This document shows positions 6,459 to 13,274 of a stretch of DNA of 18,429 nucleotides, piece after piece (within the stretch, counting starts at the first letter, position 1; every line of letters begins with the position of its first letter). The position numbers and the translations under genes were made by a program. The notes under the pieces are model-generated. The model did not search any database, had not been told where the DNA came from, and worked only from the letters and a program-made list of their open reading frames with translations. Origin of the DNA: JAMCUI01 sp964520615 (GTDB lineage Bacteria > Patescibacteriota > Microgenomatia > 2-02-FULL-39-11); NCBI GenBank assembly GCA_964520615.1, contig CAZFNL010000081.1:1-18429 (forward strand), written 5' to 3'.

Positions 6459-9227
6459 TCAGGGTAATATCCTGAACCGGAGTTGTTTTTTTAACTCCAC
6501 GATTACAAATGGGATTAGAGACACCAATCCGACCATAAGCCAATTTAGAGAAGTCAGGCCGCTTGTCCTGAAAATCATGTTTCCCCAATAGGTTTGAGTG
6601 ACCATAAGCTGCAGGATGATGGAAACTATCGCCGTGATGACAAGATATCTGTTGGTGAAAATACCGAGTTGAAAGAGGGATTTTCTGGTGCTACGGTTAT
6701 TGAAAGCATGAACCAGTTGGGAAAGGGCAAGCGCGGCAAATGTCATGGTTTGGGCAACAGGATAGGAGAAGCGGGTGATGGCAAAGAGGAATAAACCAAA
6801 TACTGAGACTCCCATAATACCGCCTTCAATAAGCATATAGACCCAGCGCTTTTTATAAAGTATCCCCACACCCACGTCCCGCGGCGGTTTTTTCATGACG
6901 TCAAACTCAGGGGGATCAAGCCCCAGGGCAAGGGCGGGCATGCCGTCGGTTATAAGATTGATCCAAAGTATCTGTATAGGTAAAAGGGGAAGGGGAGTCC
7001 CGAAAAGGACGCCTCCTCCTACCACAATGACTTCAGAAAGGTTGCAGGAGATAAGATAACGGATGAATTTCACGAGATTGGCAAAAATCACCCGTCCCTC
7101 ACGCACCGCTTCAACGATAGTCGCGTAATTGTCATCCGTTATGACCATGTCGGCCACTTCCCGCGTGAGGTCCGTACCCGTCTTGCCCATGGCAATGCCT
7201 ATATGGCCGGCAGAGATGGCCGGAGCATCGTTTACCCCGTCGCCGGTGACGGCTACTTGAGTGTGCGGGATACTTTTTATTGCCTCTATGATTTTCAGCT
7301 TGCCCATCGGCGAAATCCGGGCAAAGACATGGACTCCGTTTTGGATTTTGCGTCTTAACTCATCTTTTGAGAGTTTATCAATATCTTCCTGAGTGAGGAC
7401 TGATCCGGCAAAATTGTGACTTGAATTATTATGGGTTGAGTAAAAATTGTAACGGGATCCTGAAACCAGTTCAGAATGACGTTGAAGCGGCAGTTCAGGA
7501 TGAAAGGAAGTCAATATTCCTGCCTGTTTCGCAATCGCGACAGCCGTTTCTTTATGGTCTCCGGTTATCATGATTGTCTCAATTCCGGCTGACCGGGCAT
7601 CGGCAATAGCCTTTCTTATTTCAGGCCGAAGGGGATCCTGCATGCCGACTAACCCCAAAAATTCCAGCCCTTTTTCATCAAGCATATCTTCTTCGAGAGC
7701 TTCTTTTACTTCATAAGCTGTCATTTTTTTTCTGGCGACAGCCAGACTGCGTAAGCCCATTTTGGCCATTGAAAGAGTCCATTCAAGAATCTTTTCTCTG
7801 TCGGCTGCGGTAAGTGTCGAGTTTTTCAAAATGACCTCCGGAGCGCCTTTGGCATAGAGAATATGGTCACCGGTGTCGTTTACTTTAACTATCACACTCA
7901 TCATCTTTCGAAAAGCCGCAAAAGGCACTTCATAAAGCCTGGGCTGGCCGGATTTTATTTCGTCAACTTTTAGTTTGGCTCTCCGGGCGGCTACAATAAG
8001 CGCGGCCTCAGTGGTATCACCGATAATTTCATCAGAGCCGGATACATTGGCGTCGTTTGCCAAAACGCCGGCTGTCAATAGTCTTTCCAGGGCCGGTTTT
8101 TCCAATGGATTAATAATCTTTCCGTTGCAGGTAAACTCGCCGTTTTTATAATATCCTTCTCCTGCCACCTTAAAATTTTCTCCGTTTGGAAGGACAATCC
8201 GAACAACATTTATCTTATTTTGGGTCAATGTTCCCGTTTTGTCGGCAGCGATTATCCTGACAGCACCCAGTGTTTCCACCGCCGGCAGTTTTTTCACTAT
8301 TGTTTTCTTCTGCGCAAGCCTCTTGACACCAATGGAAAGAACTATTGTCACAATAGCCGGAAGACCCTCGGGAATGGCAGCTACAGCAAGGGAAATAGCC
8401 ACAAGAAGGCTTTCGACAACCGGAAGTTTGTTGAGATAATTGAGTATGAAGACTAAAACAGCAATTATACTTATTACAAGAGTCAGGGTTTTTCCCACTT
8501 TTGCGAGTTCCAGTGTAAGTGGGGTTTTCTCATTTTTTACTTTCCCTAAAAACTGGGCGATTTTGCCTATTTGGGTATCTTTTCCCGTGGCAAAAACGGC
8601 TGCTTTGCCGCGTCCGGCAATAATTTCGGTATCCTTGAATATGATATTTTTGCGGTCGGCAAGGGGCACTGACTTTCTGAGAATGGGTTTTGAGCTTTTA
8701 CCCGTCGGTTTGGATTCGCCGGTCAATATGCTCTCATCAGCTCTGAGGGAAAAAGACTCGATAATGCGGGCGTCTGCCGGTACTTTTGATCCCTCTTCTA
8801 AAATAAGAATGTCTCCGGGAACAAGCTGGGGGAAAAGGATTTTTTCCACATTCCCATCCCGCAGAACCAACGCGTAATTGACGTCTTTTTCCTTCAGAGA
8901 TTCCAGAGTTTTTTCAGCCTGCACTTCCTGTATGAAGCCGATGGCGGAGTTGAGTATGACAATAGCCAATATGGCTATAGCATCAACAGTCTCTCCCAAA
9001 AGAAGAGAGATGGCCGTAGCAAAAAGCAGAATAAGTATGAGTACGTCCCGGAATTGGTTAATAAATTTGGACAATAGTGATGGTTTAGGTTTTTCGGGCA
9101 GCAGATTTGGACCGTATTCCCTGAGTCTTCTTTGCGCTTCCTTTGATGTCAGGCCGGAAATTGGGTCGGTTTTGAATTCAGCCAGTATTTCACGGACAGT
9201 TTTTTGGTGCCACATTTCTGGAATCAT
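6459..9227 (-). CDS. P-type cation-transporting ATPase, Ca2+ (SERCA/SPCA-like) group
   Basis: The protein is a 922-aa membrane pump that uses ATP to move a cation, probably Ca2+ outward. It has the cation-ATPase N-terminal domain (about 5-75), actuator motif LTGES (168-172), phosphorylation site DKTGTLT with D329, nucleotide-domain KGAPE (460-464), and hinge TGDGVNDAPA (661-670). Ion-site residues of the Ca2+ type are visible: E287 in AAIPEGLP (M4), N and E in SCNLSEV (M5), and N and D in NLITDGMPALALG (M6). An extra stretch of roughly 35 residues (about 574-608, containing RHSELVSGS) is inserted in the P domain after AIAKQAGIL and corresponds to a DNA repeat. The start has no Shine-Dalgarno and follows two tandem hairpins. 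The gene lies 77 bp downstream of the M50 peptidase gene on the same strand and is perhaps co-transcribed with it. Confidence 0.92.
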   Translation of the reverse strand: MIPEMWHQKTVREILAEFKTDPISGLTSKEAQRRLREYGPNLLPEKPKPSLLSKFINQFRDVLILILLFATAISLLLGETVDAIAILAIVILNSAIGFIQEVQAEKTLESLKEKDVNYALVLRDGNVEKILFPQLVPGDILILEEGSKVPADARIIESFSLRADESILTGESKPTGKSSKPILRKSVPLADRKNIIFKDTEIIAGRGKAAVFATGKDTQIGKIAQFLGKVKNEKTPLTLELAKVGKTLTLVISIIAVLVFILNYLNKLPVVESLLVAISLAVAAIPEGLPAIVTIVLSIGVKRLAQKKTIVKKLPAVETLGAVRIIAADKTGTLTQNKINVVRIVLPNGENFKVAGEGYYKNGEFTCNGKIINPLEKPALERLLTAGVLANDANVSGSDEIIGDTTEAALIVAARRAKLKVDEIKSGQPRLYEVPFAAFRKMMSVIVKVNDTGDHILYAKGAPEVILKNSTLTAADREKILEWTLSMAKMGLRSLAVARKKMTAYEVKEALEEDMLDEKGLEFLGLVGMQDPLRPEIRKAIADARSAGIETIMITGDHKETAVAIAKQAGILTSFHPELPLQRHSELVSGSRYNFYSTHNNSSHNFAGSVLTQEDIDKLSKDELRRKIQNGVHVFARISPMGKLKIIEAIKSIPHTQVAVTGDGVNDAPAISAGHIGIAMGKTGTDLTREVADMVITDDNYATIVEAVREGRVIFANLVKFIRYLISCNLSEVIVVGGGVLFGTPLPLLPIQILWINLITDGMPALALGLDPPEFDVMKKPPRDVGVGILYKKRWVYMLIEGGIMGVSVFGLFLFAITRFSYPVAQTMTFAALALSQLVHAFNNRSTRKSLFQLGIFTNRYLVITAIVSIILQLMVTQTYWGNMIFRTSGLTSLNWLMVGLVSLIPFVIVELKKQLRFRILP
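7404..7508. repeat. HSELVSGS-type repeat inserted in frame in the ATPase gene
   Basis: Relative to the P-type ATPase family this stretch is extra. It contains two direct copies of CAGTTCAGAATGA / CAGTTCAGGATGA (from about 7468 and 7491, one mismatch, 23 bp apart) and a GGGATCCTGAAACC segment. Read on the coding strand these give FHPEL and RHSELVSGS. Peptides of this type are, to my knowledge, the typical translation of a widespread short interspersed DNA repeat. Both flanks keep the ATPase reading frame. Confidence 0.6.
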
Positions 9228-9235
9228 AAATTGTG

Positions 9236-9269
9236 TCCCGCCTCAGCGGGATCCCGCCTGATTGCGGGA
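9236..9269. repeat. Two tandem GC-rich hairpins (palindromic repeat) before the ATPase start
   Basis: TCCCGC-ctca-GCGGGA (9236-9251) is followed directly by TCCCGC-ctgatt-GCGGGA (9252-9269), two 6-bp perfect stems in a 34-bp block. It ends 9 bp before the ATPase ATG and lies between the M50 stop and the ATPase start. There is no T-run, so it is not an intrinsic terminator. It may be a REP-like element or an mRNA stabiliser or translation modulator. Confidence 0.65.
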
Positions 9270-9304
9270 AATTAAGAATAACGAATTATGGGACCGGTAA
9301 TTTA

Positions 9305-9961
9305 CTATATTACTCCGCCCAGTTTTGCCGCGGGCAATAATAACGATACCAGAAAATTGATGATGGGGGAAATAAGGGCAATTACCGGTGAGGAGCCGAA
9401 AAAGGGAAAGATAAGAAGTATCAAAAAGATTATCCCGTATTTCTCCAAAGACAGCCAGTCGTAATAATACTTTTTGGGCAAAAGTCCAGCGACTACCTTG
9501 AAGCCGTCAAGCGGATGAACCGGAATCAGGTTAAACACTCCCAGAAGGATATTAAAGTAGACAAACAGGCTGAGAACATCGGTGATAAAAGGAATAAAAA
9601 GGATAAAAGGGATGTAGGCAATCGCACGAAGGATAAGTCCCGTCACGATAGCCATGACAAAATTGGAGCCGGGGCCGGCAAATGAGATGAGAGCAGAGTC
9701 TCTTTTGGGATTGCGCAGGTTAAATGGGTCAAAAGGTACCGGTTTTCCCCAGCCGAAGCCCACAAAAAGAAGAAGCAGTGTGCCTATGGGATCAAGGTGG
9801 GCGATAGGGTTGAGGGTAAGCCGTCCAGAGAGGCGGGCAGTTGGGTCACCAAGATGGTCAGCAATCAGAGCGTGGGAAAATTCATGTACGGAGATAGCCA
9901 GTAACAGTAATATTGCGATAATGATAAATTCAACCGGATTTTGGGTAAATAGTCCGAACAT
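9305..9961 (-). CDS. Site-2-protease-like M50 metallopeptidase
   Basis: This 218-aa intramembrane zinc protease belongs to the M50B (site-2 protease) group. The zinc motif HEFSH is at residues 26-30 within the first hydrophobic helix. The third ligand motif FNLIPVHPLDG is at 143-153 with D152, and GPGSN near 96-100 is typical of the compact bacterial branch. Four to six membrane segments cover almost the whole chain, and there is no PDZ domain. The start is taken at 9961 rather than at an upstream ATG (10204): family similarity begins here, the site AGAAGGA lies about 8 nt upstream, and the longer reading would run through the bL28 gene. It is transcribed divergently from bL28. The substrate cannot be deduced. 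Confidence 0.88.
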   Translation of the reverse strand: MFGLFTQNPVEFIIIAILLLLAISVHEFSHALIADHLGDPTARLSGRLTLNPIAHLDPIGTLLLLFVGFGWGKPVPFDPFNLRNPKRDSALISFAGPGSNFVMAIVTGLILRAIAYIPFILFIPFITDVLSLFVYFNILLGVFNLIPVHPLDGFKVVAGLLPKKYYYDWLSLEKYGIIFLILLIFPFFGSSPVIALISPIINFLVSLLLPAAKLGGVI

Positions 9962-9977
9962 AAGGTTTTCCTTCTTC

Positions 9978-10006
9978 TTGTCTAAACTGGCTGATTCTGG
10001 TATAGT
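9978..10006 (+). promoter_or_regulatory. bL28 promoter
   Basis: TTGTCT (9978-9983), a 17-nt spacer and TATAGT (10001-10006) give a predicted start near 10013, about 28 nt before the bL28 ATG. Its -10 box overlaps the -10 box of the opposite M50 promoter. Confidence 0.55.
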
Positions 10007-10032
10007 ATAACAATTATTTCCGGTTAAGTAAA
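10004..10032 (-). promoter_or_regulatory. M50 peptidase promoter
   Basis: On the minus strand TTTACT (10032-10027), a 17-nt spacer and TATACT (10009-10004) give a predicted start near 9997 and a leader of about 36 nt containing the AGAAGGA ribosome site. It overlaps the bL28 promoter by 3 bp at the -10 boxes, so both cannot be occupied at once. Confidence 0.5.
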
Positions 10033-10040
10033 AAGCAGAT

Positions 10041-10418
10041 ATGAAGTCAAAATGCCAGAATTGCCATAAAGGAATTGCCGTAGGGCATGCGGTTTCCCAT
10101 GCCAAGAATCGAATCAGGCGAATATTCAAGCCTAATTTGCAAAAGCTAAAGGTGCTGAGAAACGGTGTAGCTGTGAAAGTGATTTTTTGCACCAGTTGTA
10201 TCAAAAGGTTGAGGAAAGACGGCCGGATAGGAGCATACCTCTTGTGGAAGCCGCAGACGGCAAAAGTGCAGGCAGAAGCCTTGAAAAAAGCTAAAGTTGA
10301 GGCGGTTGCAGAAAAGAAAGCAAAAGAAATTCAAGCGGAAAAGACCGAGAAAAAAGAAAAAGAAGAAAAAGCCCGTCAGTCTTTGAATATCGAGTCAATC
10401 GTTGGTAAAAAAGACTAA
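10041..10418 (+). CDS. rpmB: 50S ribosomal protein bL28 with a charged C-terminal tail
   Basis: The first 70 residues match bL28 of the large ribosomal subunit: the GHAVSHAKNRIRRIFKPNLQ segment corresponds to the family's VSHANNRTKRRFxPNLQ pattern. Two CxxC pairs (C5/C8 and C50/C53) suggest the zinc-binding form. From about residue 73 the protein continues with some 50 residues rich in Lys, Glu and Ala, probably one long charged helix, so that it is 125 aa instead of the usual 60-80. It stands alone, not beside bL33 or other ribosomal genes, with its own promoter. Its 3' end faces the signal peptidase gene 26 bp away. Confidence 0.9.
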   Translation: MKSKCQNCHKGIAVGHAVSHAKNRIRRIFKPNLQKLKVLRNGVAVKVIFCTSCIKRLRKDGRIGAYLLWKPQTAKVQAEALKKAKVEAVAEKKAKEIQAEKTEKKEKEEKARQSLNIESIVGKKD

Positions 10419-10444
10419 ATTTTCACTTACCCCGCATCTATTCG

Positions 10445-11437
10445 TCAAAAGTAAGTAAACCAGTATTTACCGATTATCAATCTTTCAGGTACAAACCCGA
10501 AGTTGCGGCTATCAATACTTCCGGTCCGATTGTCTGCAAGGACAAAGTATGAGCCGGTGGGGACGCGCATGTCGATATTTGCAGGAACAAACCCACCTGG
10601 TATCGTATTTGTTACCATGCTGGTGGGAATATACGGCTCTTTTAGTTGCATATCGTTTATATATACTTTCCCAAAAACAATCTTAACCTTTTCCTGGGGT
10701 AGCGCGATTATTCTTCTGATATAAACATTTTGTATATCCTGGGGTACACGGAAAAGGATAATGTCACCTCTTTTAGGGAGTCGCCACTGATAACTGAATT
10801 TCTGGGTCAGTATGTAATTTCCGTTTGTGACTGTTGGAGACATAGAGTCTCCGGCCACCCTAAATGGGGAATCTACCATAAGGTTTAGTAGAATGACTAT
10901 AGGTAACAATATAAAAGCAAACCCCCAAACTAGGAAAAAGAATATGAAGACAATTAATGACTTTTTGGAGAAATAAGGAGACGTGTCATGCAGGATTTTT
11001 CCGGTTTTGTCCACTTTTACGACTAGAGTACCGGCGATCGTGTCATGCCAGCCTTGTCTTTTTTTATTAATAAGTACCCACAAATACCCAAGCTCAAAAA
11101 CCAATTCGCTTATCCATTTGCCCACGGTTTCTCTTATTACTGCATGAGTGAAATTCACCTTGCCGTATTTTACCGTTACCACTTTCAGCCGCATCATTTT
11201 TTTACCTATCGTGGCTCCGTCTTTGGCAATAAACAATATATTGTAACCATAAATAAGAATAACCTGTAGGATGATAGAAATGATATTCCTGGATGGGAGG
11301 CTAGTTAGTGTCAAAACAATATATTGGATTAGAAGAAGGGGGATAAGAAGTACAGCCTCATCAATCATAAAGGCTGTTAACCGCTCGATCAATGTACCTT
11401 TTGTATAGACCTCTTTTGAAGCCTCATTTTTGGGCAT
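10445..11437 (-). CDS. RDD-domain / signal peptidase I fusion with Arg at the catalytic Lys position
   Basis: The 330-aa protein joins two membrane modules. Residues about 15-142 form an RDD domain: RLTAFMIDEAVL, then DGATIGKKMMRLKVV and RQGWHDTIAGTLVV, with two or three membrane helices. Residues 160-187 are another membrane helix. From 190 on the S26 signal peptidase I fold is seen: GDSMSP with S198, the RGDIILF segment, the YIRRIIALP segment, and ADNRTGSIDSRNFG (301-314). In type I signal peptidases the third box reads YIKR and its Lys is the general base. Here the codon is AGA, so R241 stands there. The enzyme may be inactive or use another base. The start has the site AAAAGGAT 6 nt upstream and a promoter at 11466-11494. 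The fusion itself is unusual. Confidence 0.85.
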   Translation of the reverse strand: MPKNEASKEVYTKGTLIERLTAFMIDEAVLLIPLLLIQYIVLTLTSLPSRNIISIILQVILIYGYNILFIAKDGATIGKKMMRLKVVTVKYGKVNFTHAVIRETVGKWISELVFELGYLWVLINKKRQGWHDTIAGTLVVKVDKTGKILHDTSPYFSKKSLIVFIFFFLVWGFAFILLPIVILLNLMVDSPFRVAGDSMSPTVTNGNYILTQKFSYQWRLPKRGDIILFRVPQDIQNVYIRRIIALPQEKVKIVFGKVYINDMQLKEPYIPTSMVTNTIPGGFVPANIDMRVPTGSYFVLADNRTGSIDSRNFGFVPERLIIGKYWFTYF

Positions 11438-11465
11438 AACGAGATCCTTTTCTATTTATATTTCC

Positions 11466-11494
11466 AGGATAGCGGGGAAAAAGGAATGAGTCAA
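11466..11494 (-). promoter_or_regulatory. Promoter of the RDD-signal peptidase gene
   Basis: On the minus strand TTGACT (11494-11489), a 17-nt spacer and TATCCT (11471-11466) give a predicted start near 11459, about 22 nt before the ATG. It lies just past the micro-ORF that follows the 516-aa gene, so the peptidase can be expressed independently of it. Confidence 0.45.
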
Positions 11495-11518
11495 GAGGAG
11501 TGAAGCTAAAAGTTAGAA

Positions 11519-11593
11519 TTAATTTTCAGATTGATTAAATACTTCCCATCTGGAGTCAAGTTCATCTTGAATCATTCTTCTTGAAAAACCCAT
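11519..11593 (-). CDS. Micro-ORF, 24 aa, directly downstream of the 516-aa gene
   Basis: ATG at 11593-11591 opens 24 codons to TAA at 11521-11519, starting MGFSRRMIQDELDSRWEVFN. It begins 6 nt after the stop of the 516-aa gene on the same strand, a spacing that allows translational coupling. The peptide is charged and helical in character. No Shine-Dalgarno is visible. It may be a real small protein, the remnant of a longer tail of the upstream gene, or chance. Confidence 0.25.
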   Translation of the reverse strand: MGFSRRMIQDELDSRWEVFNQSEN

Positions 11594-11599
11594 TCTGAT

Positions 11600-13150
11600 T
11601 CAACTTCTTACTAACCTAAAAAGATCACTATATATTTTAGCGCTGCAAATTCCACTTAATGATTGTCCTTTTTCCCCCTCAAGTTCCCGTTTAAGTTCAT
11701 CCAGTTTTTCTAACCCATTAATTCTATCAAGTAGTGGACAGCAATTTTCAGAGGATACTTTTCCTGTCCTTATAAGGGTTCTGGTTGTTTCAATTGTATC
11801 TGCAGTAGTGTCTAGATAGATCAAATGGGGAGTATTTGGAGATGTCGGGGAATTTGGCGACCATTTTTTCACTTTATATCCAAGTTTACTGAGGACTTTA
11901 GATATGGTCTTAAAATAATCATCGTTTGATGTTTGGAAAATTACAGTTTTTGAATCAGCAGGTGTAGTTTTTTGTAACCACATTGCAACTTCAGATATTA
12001 ATGAGTTTTTCGCATCAATTAATATATCTGCGTGGTGGAGCGCTTCGTTTTGTTCCCTGAGAGTATATGGTCCTTCTTCCCCACTTCCGACTACTTGATT
12101 GGGGTCGGTTAATAGAACCCTGAATGTTTTATCGATGTGTATTTTGTTTCTATCTGCTAATTGTTCAATCATTCTGAAACCCTGGGATACTTCCTGAAGG
12201 TCAAGATCGTTTGCACTTTCGGGGGCTAGAGCAAGAGCCTGTTCACCAACTGAAGCATCAGCTTCAAGAATGAGAACATTGTATTCCTTTTTACCTCGTC
12301 GTGCTTTTACTAGATTTTCTTTAGTAATATGTAGTCCATTCCAACTGGATGGATCTCCATATTTTTTGGTGTCGACTTGCCAATATACCGGTCTGGAGTA
12401 GTTTTGTGATACCTGTCTTACTAATGTTGTTATTAGTTCAGGATTTTCGTATATGGGAAAGATATGGTAATTATTAGCCAAATCATATTCCGTAACGTCG
12501 CTTTGCTGTCCTGCTAGTCGAATGATTGTTTCACTTCCTTGTCCTGATAATTTTTCCCACCATGAAAAAAGTGATTCTTTTCCTGAAGAAATATTTGTTC
12601 TGAATGTTTCGTTCGCTCTTTGGCCAATATTCATCATATTCACAATTTGACTCAGCGCGACAACACCAACTGTTGCCCAGCGTAAATATTGTGAACCGTG
12701 AAACCTTAAAGCTAAATTAGCCATTTCTCTAGCTTCCTGAGGTGGAAGAGTGGCAATATATGCTGGATCAAAATTTCTTAACATATCAGCACCACGTCCT
12801 GCAGCCATAGAGATAAGTTCACTGGGAGGTGACGTCCAAAGAAAACTAGGTAAAACATTTTCTTTGGCATAGGAAAATGCAAAGTGAACATCGAATGGTC
12901 CTTTATTGAGAAGATTTATTTCGTTGAATAGGGTTCCACCCACCACTATGCCTACAGCAGCAAGAAGGATAAGAGATTCCGGTTTCTTCAACTCATCAAG
13001 GGCTATTCCGGTTCTTCTGCTTATTCCTTGCATATATTCAGTAATATTGCCCAGGTTCGGGTGAACTTCCGGTTGCCACTCGGCAAACGATAACCCGGTT
13101 TGAGGTAAGGAGCCGGAAGGCAATCTGAGTGATTCGGTCGGAATTGACAT
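11600..13150 (-). CDS. Unknown 516-aa membrane-anchored protein
   Basis: I do not recognise this protein. The first 55 residues are polar and Pro/Ser-rich, with no cleavable signal. A clear membrane helix at 58-75 (ESLILLAAVGIVVGGTLF) and a second hydrophobic stretch at about 157-172 bracket a region of about 80 residues that would lie on one side of the membrane. From 220 to 516 there is a soluble domain of alternating strands and helices (for example YNVLILEADASVGE, FRVLLTDPNQVVG, ADILIDAKNSLISEV, KTVIFQTSNDDYFKTISKVL), a Rossmann-like pattern without a readable nucleotide-binding loop. The last 50 residues are charged and helical. The gene begins about 12 nt from its -10 box, without a Shine-Dalgarno, and is divergent from the MFS gene. 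Confidence 0.7.
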   Translation of the reverse strand: MSIPTESLRLPSGSLPQTGLSFAEWQPEVHPNLGNITEYMQGISRRTGIALDELKKPESLILLAAVGIVVGGTLFNEINLLNKGPFDVHFAFSYAKENVLPSFLWTSPPSELISMAAGRGADMLRNFDPAYIATLPPQEAREMANLALRFHGSQYLRWATVGVVALSQIVNMMNIGQRANETFRTNISSGKESLFSWWEKLSGQGSETIIRLAGQQSDVTEYDLANNYHIFPIYENPELITTLVRQVSQNYSRPVYWQVDTKKYGDPSSWNGLHITKENLVKARRGKKEYNVLILEADASVGEQALALAPESANDLDLQEVSQGFRMIEQLADRNKIHIDKTFRVLLTDPNQVVGSGEEGPYTLREQNEALHHADILIDAKNSLISEVAMWLQKTTPADSKTVIFQTSNDDYFKTISKVLSKLGYKVKKWSPNSPTSPNTPHLIYLDTTADTIETTRTLIRTGKVSSENCCPLLDRINGLEKLDELKRELEGEKGQSLSGICSAKIYSDLFRLVRS

Positions 13151-13161
13151 GATAAAGGGCG

Positions 13162-13190
13162 ATTATATACGATTTTCTTTTTTCAGTCAA
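13162..13190 (-). promoter_or_regulatory. Promoter of the 516-aa gene, near-leaderless
   Basis: On the minus strand TTGACT (13190-13185), a 17-nt spacer and a perfect TATAAT (13167-13162) precede the ATG (13150-13148) by 11 nt. The predicted start near 13155 leaves a leader of only about five bases. Confidence 0.6.
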
Positions 13191-13212
13191 TACTATAGGA
13201 CTCTTATTCTCA

Positions 13213-13241
13213 TTGAATACTCATCTTCCCTCTGTTATATT
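13213..13241 (+). promoter_or_regulatory. Promoter of the MFS transporter gene
   Basis: TTGAAT (13213-13218), a 17-nt spacer and TATATT (13236-13241) give a predicted start near 13248. It is divergent from, and about 25 bp apart from, the promoter of the 516-aa gene. Confidence 0.5.
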
Positions 13242-13249
13242 TGTAATAT

Positions 13250-13274
13250 AGACCACAAATGGTCTTTATTTTTT
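13250..13274 (+). promoter_or_regulatory. Palindrome plus T-tract in the MFS leader (operator or attenuator)
   Basis: AGACCA-caaa-TGGTCT (13250-13265), a perfect 6-bp stem, begins at the predicted transcription start and is followed by TTATTTTTT up to the ATG at 13275. It could be an operator for a drug-responsive repressor or a weak intrinsic terminator acting as an attenuator. No repressor gene lies beside it. Confidence 0.4.

Noticed and set aside
8440..8877. 145-aa plus-strand ORF within the ATPase gene
   Set aside because: It lies opposite conserved ATPase domains and has no promoter or ribosome site; it is a shadow frame, like the other opposite-strand ORFs in 1698-3493, 4939-5731 and 14637-15794.
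9962..10204. Upstream ATG at 10204 extending the M50 peptidase to 299 aa
   Set aside because: The extra 81 residues overlap bL28 on the other strand, cross both promoters and do not look like a membrane protease N-terminus. A ribosome site precedes the ATG at 9961.
10419..10444. Bidirectional terminator between bL28 and the RDD-signal peptidase gene
   Set aside because: Only an imperfect CTTAC/GTAAG pairing with a loop of about 20 nt; too weak to call.
13149..13274. Earlier ATG at 13149 for the MFS transporter
   Set aside because: The extension covers the divergent promoters and the start of the 516-aa gene. The first membrane helix begins right after the ATG at 13275.
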